DNA of 64,000 bases, taken from contig NZ_MU158689.1 in NCBI RefSeq assembly GCF_015209965.1, forward strand, positions 264,648 through 328,647. Direction: 5' to 3'. The DNA is from Sphingobacterium pedocola. Its GTDB lineage: Bacteria > Bacteroidota > Bacteroidia > Sphingobacteriales > Sphingobacteriaceae. This document shows, one piece after another, positions 1 to 8,316 of the stretch (position 1 is the first letter of the stretch; every line of letters starts with the position of its first letter). The position numbers were made by a program, and so were the translations under genes. Under the pieces are notes generated by a model. It worked only from the letters and a program-made list of their open reading frames with translations. It was not told the origin of the DNA and did no database searches.

Positions 1-1
1 A

Positions 2-1084
2 AATATTACGTCGCCTGCAAATCCGCTGCTGCAGTGGGAAAAAGTAAGCCAATTAAACCTTGCTGTCGACTTCGGCTTATGGAACAATCGGTTATCCGGA
101 CGTTTGGAATGGTTTGCAAAACGCGGACAGGATCTGTTTGGCGATTATTTTCTGGATCCTTCCAGTGGGTTTGGTACTATTCAGGCCAATGTAGCGACGA
201 TGCGTGGCCGCGGCTTCGATTTTGAACTCAACGCTCGCGTTGGGTCAATACTGCGTTGGGATACCAAATTATTGTTTAGTCACGCAATCGACCGCGTGGA
301 AGATATTGCGACCGTCGGTACAGGTGGATTTTCGTCTGGCGTCACGATAGGCGGCGGTTTTCTGACCGGAAATCAAGGGTATATGTTGGCCGACAGAGAG
401 GTTTTTCCATTAGTCGGACGACCTGTTTACGCGTTGTATAGTTATGCTTGGGGAGGCTTAGATGCCAACGGAAATCCCCAGCTCTTAGACGAAAACGGTG
501 TTGTAGGTGATTATGCGGCTATTTTGGGTAGCCTTCCGGCAGATAAGTTGGTTTACCATGGACCGGCCCAGCCACGGTTTTACGGTGGATGGACACACAA
601 CTTGTCGTACAAGGGTATTGGTCTGACGACCACCTTAACCTATAAGTTGGGGCACTACTTCCGACGCTCTTCTATAAATTATTACGGATTGGCGGGTACG
701 GGTATGTTTCGATCCACGGGACACAGCGATTATGCCTTGCGCTGGCAGCAGCCTGGCGACGAAACCCGTACCGATGTGCCGGCTTATCCCGGTTACGATC
801 TGAGCAGTACCTACCGCGACGAAGCCTATAGATACGCCGATATTCTTGTGGAAAGTGCTTCGCACATTCGGTTAAAAGATATCACCCTGTCGTATAATTT
901 ACAAGGCAGCTGGATGGAGTCGCTATCGTTGCGCTCGGCGCAGGTTTTCGCCTATGTAGACAATGTGGGATTGCTTTGGCGGGCCAATAAGCATGGAATC
1001 GACCCCGACTTCGTGCCCATGGGTTATAGCAACTTTTTGCCTTTGCCACGTACCTATACCTTGGGAATTACGGTCGGATTTTAA
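2..1084 (+). CDS. SusC/RagA-type TonB-dependent receptor, C-terminal part (5' end outside window)
   Basis: This is the last ~360 codons of an outer-membrane receptor that imports nutrients with TonB energy. The frame is already open at the window edge, so signal peptide, plug and most of the barrel lie outside. The first visible residues contain NPLLQWE and later DLFGDY, which are typical of the late barrel of SusC proteins. The protein ends in TLGITVGF, a final beta strand with terminal Phe as expected for outer-membrane barrel assembly. A SusD gene starts 17 bp downstream on the same strand, so the two form a SusCD pair. The substrate cannot be told from this fragment. A TTG at 104 is an internal leucine codon, not a start. 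Confidence 0.9.
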   Translation, partial: NITSPANPLLQWEKVSQLNLAVDFGLWNNRLSGRLEWFAKRGQDLFGDYFLDPSSGFGTIQANVATMRGRGFDFELNARVGSILRWDTKLLFSHAIDRVEDIATVGTGGFSSGVTIGGGFLTGNQGYMLADREVFPLVGRPVYALYSYAWGGLDANGNPQLLDENGVVGDYAAILGSLPADKLVYHGPAQPRFYGGWTHNLSYKGIGLTTTLTYKLGHYFRRSSINYYGLAGTGMFRSTGHSDYALRWQQPGDETRTDVPAYPGYDLSSTYRDEAYRYADILVESASHIRLKDITLSYNLQGSWMESLSLRSAQVFAYVDNVGLLWRANKHGIDPDFVPMGYSNFLPLPRTYTLGITVGF

Positions 1085-1101
1085 CACCTAACATACGAGT
1101 A

Positions 1102-2469
1102 ATGAAACTAATGATTAAGAAATACAGCGCAGCCTTATTGATCACCCTGATGCTGAGCGGATGCGAGAAATTCGTAGATATCCAACCCAAAGGACAGCTT
1201 ATCCCCACCACAGTAGAAGATTTTCGTGGTTTGCTGGATAACGTGCAATTTATGAACTTTACGGGGAGCCTAGGTGAGCTTGCAGCGGATGATATGTATT
1301 ATAATGATGCCCAATATCAAAATATAGGAAGTCCCTTCGAACGGAATACGTATATATGGAACCAAAATATCTACATGCCCCAGGATCAGGCGGTCGATTG
1401 GAATACGCCCTTTTCAAGGATCCACACCGTTAACGTAATTTTGGAAGGGCTTCCCAAAACCGATACAGGTACCCCATCGATGCGAAATACAATAGAAGGC
1501 GAAGCACTGTTTCAACGCGCGATAGCGCACTTTGAGGTGGTCAACCTGTATGCTAAAAATTATAACCCGGCTACTGCGGATACCGATCTGGGGATACCTA
1601 TTCGTCTTGCATCCGATGTTTTTGTGCGGTCTGTCCGCCCAAGTTTAGCCGAAACCTATACACAGATCTTAGCAGACTTACATACGGCCATCCCGTTGTT
1701 GCCCCGGAAAGCTATCGTAGCCACGCGAGGCTCCCAAGCTGCCGCGTACGGCATGCTGGCACGAATCCATCTCGATAGGAGCGATTACGCGCTAGCCTTA
1801 GAGAATGCATTGGCAGCACTAGCGATACAGCCCGATTTAATGGATTATAATGAACTCGATCCCGATGGTTGGCCTGTTTTTCCAGAGTTAAATGTAGAGA
1901 CCGTGTACTTTGCAACCGTACCCAATTTTGGATACAGTTTTAACTTTAGCTACCGTATCGGCAAGGCATTTTACGACAGTTACGCCGATAACGACCTCCG
2001 CAAGAGCTTGTACTTTACCGTTCAGCCTGGTTCAGATGGTACACTGATTGAAAACTTTAGCAATACCTATAGCGGTTCTTGGAATCGGTTTACGGGGTTA
2101 GCCACCGACGAGCTGTACCTCATTGCGGCCGAGACATACGCCCGTACAGGAGAGTATACGCAGGCTTGTGCATACCTCAACGACATGTTGGCGACCCGTT
2201 TTGAAACCGGTACCTATGTCCCGTTTGCATCGTCGGATGAGACAACGATCATAAAGCGTGTCCTATTAGAAAGACGCAAGCAATTGGTGGGGCGGAACCG
2301 AAGATGGTTTGACCTCAAACGTGTTCAGCACGACCCGCGCTTTGCGGTTACGTTACAGCGTACAGTGCTCGGAACTAACTACACGCTGCCGCCAAATGAT
2401 CCACGGTATATATTCCCCATCCCACACTCCGTGATCAACGCAACGGGTATGGAACAAAATGAACGTTAA
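1102..2469 (+). CDS. SusD/RagB-family surface lipoprotein
   Basis: This 455-residue protein is the glycan- or nutrient-binding lid partner of the SusC fragment just upstream. It starts with a short hydrophobic signal ending in a lipobox, LMLSGC, with the lipidated cysteine at residue 21. The sequence CEKFVDIQPKGQLIP directly after the cysteine is the usual SusD opening. The C-terminal part carries LLERRKQLVGRNRRWFDLKR, the conserved SusD motif near the end, followed by YIFPIP. The length is slightly below that of many SusD proteins. It lies 17 bp after the receptor stop codon and is presumably cotranscribed with it. Ligand is unknown. Confidence 0.9.
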   Translation: MKLMIKKYSAALLITLMLSGCEKFVDIQPKGQLIPTTVEDFRGLLDNVQFMNFTGSLGELAADDMYYNDAQYQNIGSPFERNTYIWNQNIYMPQDQAVDWNTPFSRIHTVNVILEGLPKTDTGTPSMRNTIEGEALFQRAIAHFEVVNLYAKNYNPATADTDLGIPIRLASDVFVRSVRPSLAETYTQILADLHTAIPLLPRKAIVATRGSQAAAYGMLARIHLDRSDYALALENALAALAIQPDLMDYNELDPDGWPVFPELNVETVYFATVPNFGYSFNFSYRIGKAFYDSYADNDLRKSLYFTVQPGSDGTLIENFSNTYSGSWNRFTGLATDELYLIAAETYARTGEYTQACAYLNDMLATRFETGTYVPFASSDETTIIKRVLLERRKQLVGRNRRWFDLKRVQHDPRFAVTLQRTVLGTNYTLPPNDPRYIFPIPHSVINATGMEQNER

Positions 2470-2583
2470 ATAAAATAAATATTGTTAAAAATATAAGCAA
2501 ATAGCTTATCAGTTGTTAAGCAAAAGTATAAGACATGTTTTGGATCAATTATTGCGTTGTCTCACCGAATTAATATAATAGCT

Positions 2584-2712
2584 ATGAAACGCGTAACAAC
2601 AGTAAGCAAATTTGATTTCTTGAAGAAGTCGTCACTTTTTATGTTCTTATTTTTATTTTTTATTGCCATCATTTTATTTGTAACGACGTCCTACGTAGAA
2701 GGGCGCATTTGA
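2584..2712 (+). CDS. Possible small single-pass membrane peptide (42 aa)
   Basis: An ATG-initiated frame encodes 42 residues: a basic N-terminus (MKRVTTVSKFDFLKKSS), one strongly hydrophobic helix of about 18 residues rich in Phe, Leu and Ile, and a short tail TTSYVEGRI. It lies 114 bp after the SusD gene on the same strand. No Bacteroidota promoter is seen immediately before it. I do not recognise a family. The positive-inside charge pattern suits an inner-membrane peptide, but a frame this short in AT-rich DNA can arise by chance. Confidence 0.35.
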   Translation: MKRVTTVSKFDFLKKSSLFMFLFLFFIAIILFVTTSYVEGRI

Positions 2713-2745
2713 GCCGCTCACATATAGCACGTGAGCAGTCGCGGC
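2713..2745 (+). other. Imperfect hairpin after the small membrane ORF
   Basis: The sequence gccgctcac at 2713-2721 can pair with gtgagc at 2731-2736 and gcggc at 2741-2745, giving a two-part stem starting right after the stop codon of the 42-residue frame. There is no T run after it, so it is not a clear intrinsic terminator. It could protect a transcript 3' end. Confidence 0.3.
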
Positions 2746-2789
2746 ATCTATGGTTATATGTTAATTTTTGTTAAATAAAACGGTTTAGC

Positions 2790-2820
2790 TTGAAAAATAC
2801 TGCAGAGGTGTGTATCTTTG
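2790..2820 (+). promoter_or_regulatory. Bacteroidota-type promoter for a short transcript
   Basis: TTG at 2790-2792 is followed after 20 bases by TATCTTTG at 2813-2820. This fits the Bacteroidota primary-sigma consensus TTG-N19/21-TAnnTTTG exactly. No gene start follows before a strong terminator 37 bases downstream, so the expected transcript is only about 60 nt long. Confidence 0.55.
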
Positions 2821-2825
2821 AGCTT

Positions 2826-2888
2826 CATAATTTAGGTTAATAATTGGTTAGTTAAGGTCTTGAAGCGCTCGCTTCAAGACTTTTTTTG
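2826..2888 (+). ncRNA. Candidate small RNA (promoter plus intrinsic terminator, no ORF)
   Basis: The span runs from the predicted start about 6 bases after the -7 box to the T run of a perfect 10 bp hairpin terminator. Between them are only about 30 bases of AT-rich sequence with no start codon and good reading frame. It sits between two convergent SusCD loci. SusCD-adjacent small RNAs are known in Bacteroides, but no sequence similarity to a named RNA is claimed. An alternative is that the hairpin simply ends read-through from the upstream SusCD operon. Confidence 0.35.
2857..2887 (+). terminator. Rho-independent terminator
   Basis: A perfect inverted repeat gtcttgaagc / gcttcaagac (2857-2866 and 2871-2880) with a 4-base loop is followed by seven T residues. 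This is a textbook plus-strand intrinsic terminator. Confidence 0.85.
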
Positions 2889-2918
2889 TTCTATAGGACT
2901 TGGGTAATATAGCATAAA

Positions 2919-2955
2919 ATAGCCCCATGAGTCTCATGGGGCTATTCTCTTTTTC
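2919..2955. terminator. Terminator hairpin between convergent SusCD loci
   Basis: A 13 bp inverted repeat, atagccccatgag (2919-2931) and ctcatggggctat (2933-2945), has a 1-base nominal loop. A TCTCTTTTTC tract follows on the plus strand. It probably stops transcription from either side, chiefly from the left. Confidence 0.65.
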
Positions 2956-3101
2956 CCGGTTTTCATTTCGGGGAGAGACGAAAACGGAACACATTTTTGA
3001 GCGGAGATTACCTTTTAATATTGAATGATGATTTCTATTATCAAAGCTAATCCACCAACGTTAACTTTTTATTAGCCCGCTGTTATTTCGCTGTTATCTT
3101 T

Positions 3102-4475
3102 CTAGTTATATCCCTCGTTCTGGTCCCACGTCGGATTTAACGCCCGTTGACTTTCTGGGATTGGATATATAAAATAATTTTCATTATCTAGTGTTTCAAA
3201 TTTATCCAGCGCCAGTCCGGTGCGGCAAAAGTCAAACCAGGTCTCACCTTCAAATAGAAGCTCACGTTGTTTTTCCTCCTGTATCGATTGGATGTACATC
3301 GCCAGGCTGGTATAGGTTTCCATAGGCTTTACCACGCCTGCCCGTTCTTGTACCTTTTCCAATGATGCGTATGAAGCTGGACTTACGGCATTATCAACCC
3401 GCGCCTGCGCTTCGGCATGGATCAGGTAGATTTCGGCAACACGAATGACAGGAAGATTTTGCGTAGCCGGAGCAAAGTTCGGGAATTTGCCCATGAAATA
3501 CCGATTCTCTGATCCCAGTTTAAGCGTTACATCCCGACGCTTGTCCGCTTCCTCGAAGAGTTCGTAGGGAGCAGTGCCTTTTACATAGAATAGCATACTG
3601 GCGTTATCGTTTGCAGAGGCTGCCAGCGGATTGGTTGCCTGTGCTTCAAATTGTAGCTCAAAGATTGATTCTGCCGTATTTTCGGCTGACCAGATGCTCG
3701 CGTAATCCTGTACTAAGGCCAGTGTCGGTTCGTCAATTACCTCCTTCGCAAGCTCAGCCGCTTGGCTATAATCATCTGTAAAAGCTGCCTGGTATAAATA
3801 CACCTTCGCGAGCAAAGATTTAGCCGCCAAGTGAGAAGCTCTTCCTTTTTGAACAGCTACGTCGGTCTCCGCATCAGCCACGAGCAAAGACATGGCTTCG
3901 GTCAGATCTTCGACGATCTGCGCATAAGTCTCTTCGGTAGTAGATAATGGCGTGGCAAAGTCATCGCCTTCTTCTGTAGATGTTAACTCAAGCGGTATAT
4001 TGCCAAAGGCACGCACCAGAAAAAAATACTCCAGGGCCCGTATAAATTTGGCTTCCCCCACGAATCTATTTCTGGAGGCTTCCGAGATCAAGCCTTCCTC
4101 CATTTCCGGTACATTTACAATAATATTATTTGCTGCATTAATCGTAGAGTACGCGCTTTGCCAGATATTATTCGTCCAAGGATTCGTATTCTGTACCGTA
4201 TGTAACGCGAACTGCTCATATTCAGGATAAGCTGATGCATGAGAAACATGCCTTGCCGAAAACTCGGGGACGATGATCATGGATTGACCATATCCAAATG
4301 AACTCAGCATCGTGCGATACATGCCGGTAACGGCAGCACTTGCATTCGTTTCTGAGTTAAAATAATTATCTTTTGTAATCTGACTGATGGGTTCCCGATC
4401 CAGAAACTTTTCGCAGGATGTAAAACCAAATGTAAGTGCCGCGCCTAACAGTAGTATATATGTCGTTTTTTTCAT
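3102..4475 (-). CDS. SusD/RagB-family surface lipoprotein
   Basis: This 457-residue lipoprotein is the SusD partner of the large SusC gene directly upstream of it on the minus strand (18 bp gap). The signal peptide ends in FGFTSC, with the lipidated cysteine at residue 21, followed by EKFLDREPISQITKDNYF, the standard SusD N-terminal pattern. Near the C-terminus are EEKQRELLFEGETWFDFCRTG and YIFPIPESQ-like segments (YFIYPIPESQRALNP), both family hallmarks. It is predicted to sit on the outer leaflet of the outer membrane and form a lid over the receptor barrel. The ligand is not evident and no degradative enzyme lies beside it. Confidence 0.92.
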   Translation of the reverse strand: MKKTTYILLLGAALTFGFTSCEKFLDREPISQITKDNYFNSETNASAAVTGMYRTMLSSFGYGQSMIIVPEFSARHVSHASAYPEYEQFALHTVQNTNPWTNNIWQSAYSTINAANNIIVNVPEMEEGLISEASRNRFVGEAKFIRALEYFFLVRAFGNIPLELTSTEEGDDFATPLSTTEETYAQIVEDLTEAMSLLVADAETDVAVQKGRASHLAAKSLLAKVYLYQAAFTDDYSQAAELAKEVIDEPTLALVQDYASIWSAENTAESIFELQFEAQATNPLAASANDNASMLFYVKGTAPYELFEEADKRRDVTLKLGSENRYFMGKFPNFAPATQNLPVIRVAEIYLIHAEAQARVDNAVSPASYASLEKVQERAGVVKPMETYTSLAMYIQSIQEEKQRELLFEGETWFDFCRTGLALDKFETLDNENYFIYPIPESQRALNPTWDQNEGYN

Positions 4476-4493
4476 TGTTAATCCAGTAAGTTG

Positions 4494-7400
4494 TTAGAAA
4501 GTAAGGTTGATGCCCGTCGTAAATATCCGTGGCTGCGGGTAACTTCCGTAGTCATAGCCATAGATTAAACCCGTGTTGGCACCGCCATGGCTCGAGCTCA
4601 CTTCCGGGTCGTAACCACGGTAGTTTGTGAATACAAAGGCGTTCTGCACGGTAAAGTACCAACGCAGGCGTTGCACACGCATTTTTTCAGTTACCGATGT
4701 CGGTAGGGTATAGCCCACTGTAATGTTACGTAAGCGGAAGAATGATCCATCTTCGACAAAGCGATCCGAAATAGCCGCATGATCCAGATTTCCAGGAGTT
4801 GGCCGTGGTACATCTGTGATATCGCCCGGCTGTCTCCAGCGGTCTACTAAATCCACAAACGCATTACTACTCATGTTCGACCCTCCTAAGCCGGTAGACA
4901 GGTTGTAATTAAACAGGTCGTTACCATAGGTAAATTGCCCCATAATGCTCAGGTCAATGTTTTTATATTGAAAGGTGTTCGTAATACCTCCGAAGAAATC
5001 GGGGTTGGGATCACCAATGAAGGTACGGTCTCTGTCATGTTCCGGGTTTGTCGGCTGTCCGTCTTTACCCAAGAAATCGATAATACCAGTTTCGGGGTTT
5101 ACGCCAATCATCTTCCAACCAAAGAAGGTACCCAATGGTAAACCTACTTTCGCAATATTGAGGTCACCGACGCCTCCACGGATCATGTCTACCCCGTTCG
5201 GTAGCGCAGTTACTGTGTTGCGATTGAAGGTCATATTAAGGGATGTTGTCCATTTGAACTCACCGATGAAATTGCGCGTGGTCAATTCAAATTCAAATCC
5301 TTTGTTTTCGATGTCTCCCGAATTTGTAAACCGGTTGGTGTATCCCGAATTAGTCAATACTGGCACGCCTAATAGTAGATCTGATGTGTTTTTAACATAG
5401 TAATCGGCTAGTAACGAGATACGGTTTTCGAATAGCCCCATGTCAATACCGACATCCAGCTGCCGTGTGGTTTCCCATTTCAAGTTCCGGTCGCCCAGTA
5501 CATTAGGGATGAAACCCGGTTGGCCCAAATAGTTGTTGCCTCCAGAATACAGTGAATAACTGGCGTAATTACCAATATTTTGATTACCGGTAACCCCCCA
5601 GCTGGCACGAAGCTTTAAATCGCTGAAGATCTTGGAACCCTGTAGGAACGGCTCTTCCGATACACGCCATGCTGCCGCAAAGGAGGGGAATGTTGCCCAA
5701 CGGTTGTCTGCACCGAAGCGGGAGGATCCGTCGGACCGTAGGTTGGCCGTGACAATATATTTACCCAGATAGTTGTAATTTACCCGTGCAAAGCCGGATG
5801 CAATAGCCCATTCTTCCGGAAAGGCATTGGCTCCGGAAATAATACCTCCGGCGGAGATATGTTCGATATCGTTGGATGGGAAATTCGAGCGTTGTGCGTC
5901 GACAAATTCCAAACGCGATTCCTGTACTGATACACCGGCAAGTGCATTGACGGTATGGTCGCCCATAACTTTGTCGAACGCGAGGGTGGTCTCGTTGATC
6001 CACAATTGGTCGCGCGTATTTCTTCTAGCACCGATACCCCCTTGGCTCTCAAAGGAACGCAAACCAGAAGGAGGCATAAAGAATGTCTCGTCGATAAAGC
6101 TGATATCCGTTCCAAATGCTGTTTTTAATTTCAAGGATTCTAGAATGCTATATTCTGCACTTACATTCGCCAACACCCGGAAGGTTTCCGCATTGTTGAT
6201 CGGCAGCTCTAGCATGGCTACTGGATTTTCCCGTGTTGTACTCACCGCGTCAAAGCCATAGCTTCCATCCGCGTTATATACCGGGATATTAGGTGGATTC
6301 ACGTAACCGAATTTTGTAGGCCCCTCTTTCGAGTTCTCCTCCTGTACCCTGTCGTTTAGCGCGCGGGTCAGATTGACCGATGTGCTGAAACGTAATTTCT
6401 CATTCTGCTGATGATCTAGGTTGATCCGTCCGCTTAATCTACTGAAGTTTGAGTTCAACAGTACACCGCCCTGTTTCATGTAGCCTACCGAACTGTAGTA
6501 CTGTGTTTTTTCGCTGCCACCGCTAGCCGACAATTCATAACTGCGCGTTGGCGCCGTGCGGAAGATGGCATCTTGCCAATCTGTATTGATATTGGAGTTG
6601 GACAATATCTGTTCGGGTATCGGCCTATTGCCATCTGCGTCTGGCTCTGTATAGCTATAGAAATCCCGCATATAATCCTGGTACTGCTCCGTATTCATTA
6701 ATTCGTAGTAGCGGTTTTTCGGTACTTCGGAGAAACCCTCGTACATATTGAAATTAAATTGATTGATGTTAGCCTGTCCCTTTTTGGTCGTGATTAATAC
6801 TACACCATTCGCAGCCCGCGCACCATAGATCGATGAGGAAGCCGCATCTTTTAGAATTTCGACCGACTGCACATCCGACGGATTAATGGACGCCAATATG
6901 TTGATACCCTGTGTGCCGCCTCCAAAGTTGAAGTTGGATCCACCCGTAAAATTCGTAGTACTGTTTACTGGAATACCGTCTACCACATATAGTGGATCTG
7001 AGCTCGCATTAATGGACGTTGTACCCCGTACCCGGATATTAAGTCCTCCACCTGGAGAACCCGATTTTTGCGATACCTGCACACCACCAGCTTTTCCTTG
7101 AATGGCCTGTGTAATACTGGGGAGTACCTCATTTTCGATCTGGTCCGATCCGATACTAGATACCGCACTGGCTAATGTTGCGCGTTGCATCGTACCGTAA
7201 CCGACTGCCACTACGTCTACCGAAGCAATCGTTTTGGAGTCGTTGGTGAGGATCATGTCAATCGTCTGTCGGTCGCCCACCACCTCTTCGATCGACTTGT
7301 ATCCCACCGAGCTGAATACTAACGTCGTCGAAGGAGCGGCGTTGATGCTATATTTTCCCTGTTCATCCGTCTGCGTCTGTTCGGTACTATTTTTTACTGA

Positions 7401-8045
7401 TACCGTCGCGCCGACTAGAGGTCCATTCTCGTCGGTAATTACTCCGTTGATGTTGCCCTGCGCACTCACTGCTGTACTATCGCCGGGAGGGCGCACGGTG
7501 GCTATCGCTGTAATATCGTTTGTTGTTGTTCCGGCTGCGGTGCTGTCGCGCTGCCCGCCTGTTCCCGCAACTGTGGTACTGTCCCGCTGTTGAGCAGCCT
7601 GAGCCGTAGAATCTGCTTTAGCCGCAGCAGTAGCAACTTTCTGTTCCGGTGTTACTTCCGGTGTTTGCGTTAAGGTAACCTGTAGTGTGGTTTGATTATT
7701 AATCGCCACTTCTTTCGGTGCGAACGGAGATTTTACAAATATCAACGTGGCCGTCGGACTGGCTTCTAGGGCAAATTCGCCGTTCTCGTTAGACGTAACC
7801 GAATTGGTGGTGTTTTTTTCGGTGATTACGACGGTCGGTAAAGGAGTGCCCAGCGAATCGCGAACGATTCCTTTGATCTTAGAGGAATCCTGAAGAGCAA
7901 ATTTTGTAATTACAGTGGGCGAACTACTGTTCACCGTCAATGTGTGTGTCCCTGTATGGATTCTTTCAGCTGAAGATGCACCCAGAGAAGAAGACATAGT
8001 ACATCCGAGCAGTAGGAGGGAGGTAGATATAAATTTGTGATTCAT
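4494..8045 (-). CDS. SusC-type TonB-dependent receptor with two carboxypeptidase-D-like domains
   Basis: This 1183-residue outer-membrane receptor is longer than most SusC proteins because of its N-terminus. After the signal sequence there is a first carboxypeptidase-regulatory-like domain (residues ~57-128, IKGIVRDSLGTPLP). A low-complexity Ala/Thr/Gln linker (~130-197) follows, with four xDST motifs. A second copy of the domain (~198-268, NGVITDENGPLVGATV) comes next, then VDVVAVGYGTMQR and the plug (~285-400, with YVVDGIPVNS). The barrel runs to a C-terminal Phe (TTGINLTF). Residues 11-15, LLLGC, could be an unusual lipobox, but ordinary signal peptidase I cleavage is as likely. The SusD gene follows 18 bp downstream. 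Substrate unknown. Confidence 0.93.
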   Translation of the reverse strand: MNHKFISTSLLLLGCTMSSSLGASSAERIHTGTHTLTVNSSSPTVITKFALQDSSKIKGIVRDSLGTPLPTVVITEKNTTNSVTSNENGEFALEASPTATLIFVKSPFAPKEVAINNQTTLQVTLTQTPEVTPEQKVATAAAKADSTAQAAQQRDSTTVAGTGGQRDSTAAGTTTNDITAIATVRPPGDSTAVSAQGNINGVITDENGPLVGATVSVKNSTEQTQTDEQGKYSINAAPSTTLVFSSVGYKSIEEVVGDRQTIDMILTNDSKTIASVDVVAVGYGTMQRATLASAVSSIGSDQIENEVLPSITQAIQGKAGGVQVSQKSGSPGGGLNIRVRGTTSINASSDPLYVVDGIPVNSTTNFTGGSNFNFGGGTQGINILASINPSDVQSVEILKDAASSSIYGARAANGVVLITTKKGQANINQFNFNMYEGFSEVPKNRYYELMNTEQYQDYMRDFYSYTEPDADGNRPIPEQILSNSNINTDWQDAIFRTAPTRSYELSASGGSEKTQYYSSVGYMKQGGVLLNSNFSRLSGRINLDHQQNEKLRFSTSVNLTRALNDRVQEENSKEGPTKFGYVNPPNIPVYNADGSYGFDAVSTTRENPVAMLELPINNAETFRVLANVSAEYSILESLKLKTAFGTDISFIDETFFMPPSGLRSFESQGGIGARRNTRDQLWINETTLAFDKVMGDHTVNALAGVSVQESRLEFVDAQRSNFPSNDIEHISAGGIISGANAFPEEWAIASGFARVNYNYLGKYIVTANLRSDGSSRFGADNRWATFPSFAAAWRVSEEPFLQGSKIFSDLKLRASWGVTGNQNIGNYASYSLYSGGNNYLGQPGFIPNVLGDRNLKWETTRQLDVGIDMGLFENRISLLADYYVKNTSDLLLGVPVLTNSGYTNRFTNSGDIENKGFEFELTTRNFIGEFKWTTSLNMTFNRNTVTALPNGVDMIRGGVGDLNIAKVGLPLGTFFGWKMIGVNPETGIIDFLGKDGQPTNPEHDRDRTFIGDPNPDFFGGITNTFQYKNIDLSIMGQFTYGNDLFNYNLSTGLGGSNMSSNAFVDLVDRWRQPGDITDVPRPTPGNLDHAAISDRFVEDGSFFRLRNITVGYTLPTSVTEKMRVQRLRWYFTVQNAFVFTNYRGYDPEVSSSHGGANTGLIYGYDYGSYPQPRIFTTGINLTF

Positions 8046-8316
8046 ATAATGTAAAAGTATTTAGCTAAAAATAGATGATACGATAAAGGTGTACCTATCT
8101 TTAAAAGATTCGTGTAAGTTATGTGTTGATTATTCTTGTGTTCATTATTTTTGTTTCAGATTTGTTACAATTCAATCCACTAGTTTAAACGCTCGACTCT
8201 TTTATTTGTTTCATTTTTTAATAAAAAAGTCAAAATGCTCCTGTGGGAAGAAGCCTAAAAACAGATAACTGGAAGGACATTGTCGCGTGATAAGGAAGGG
8301 GTATCTTTATCAATCT

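Noticed and set aside
104..1084. Treating the first receptor frame as a 326-residue gene starting at 104
   Set aside because: The start would be an internal TTG and the frame is open to the window edge with SusC-like sequence before it.
5827..6261. Plus-strand 144-codon frame inside the large SusC gene
   Set aside because: It is antisense to a clearly coding region with full SusC features and is a codon-pattern shadow.
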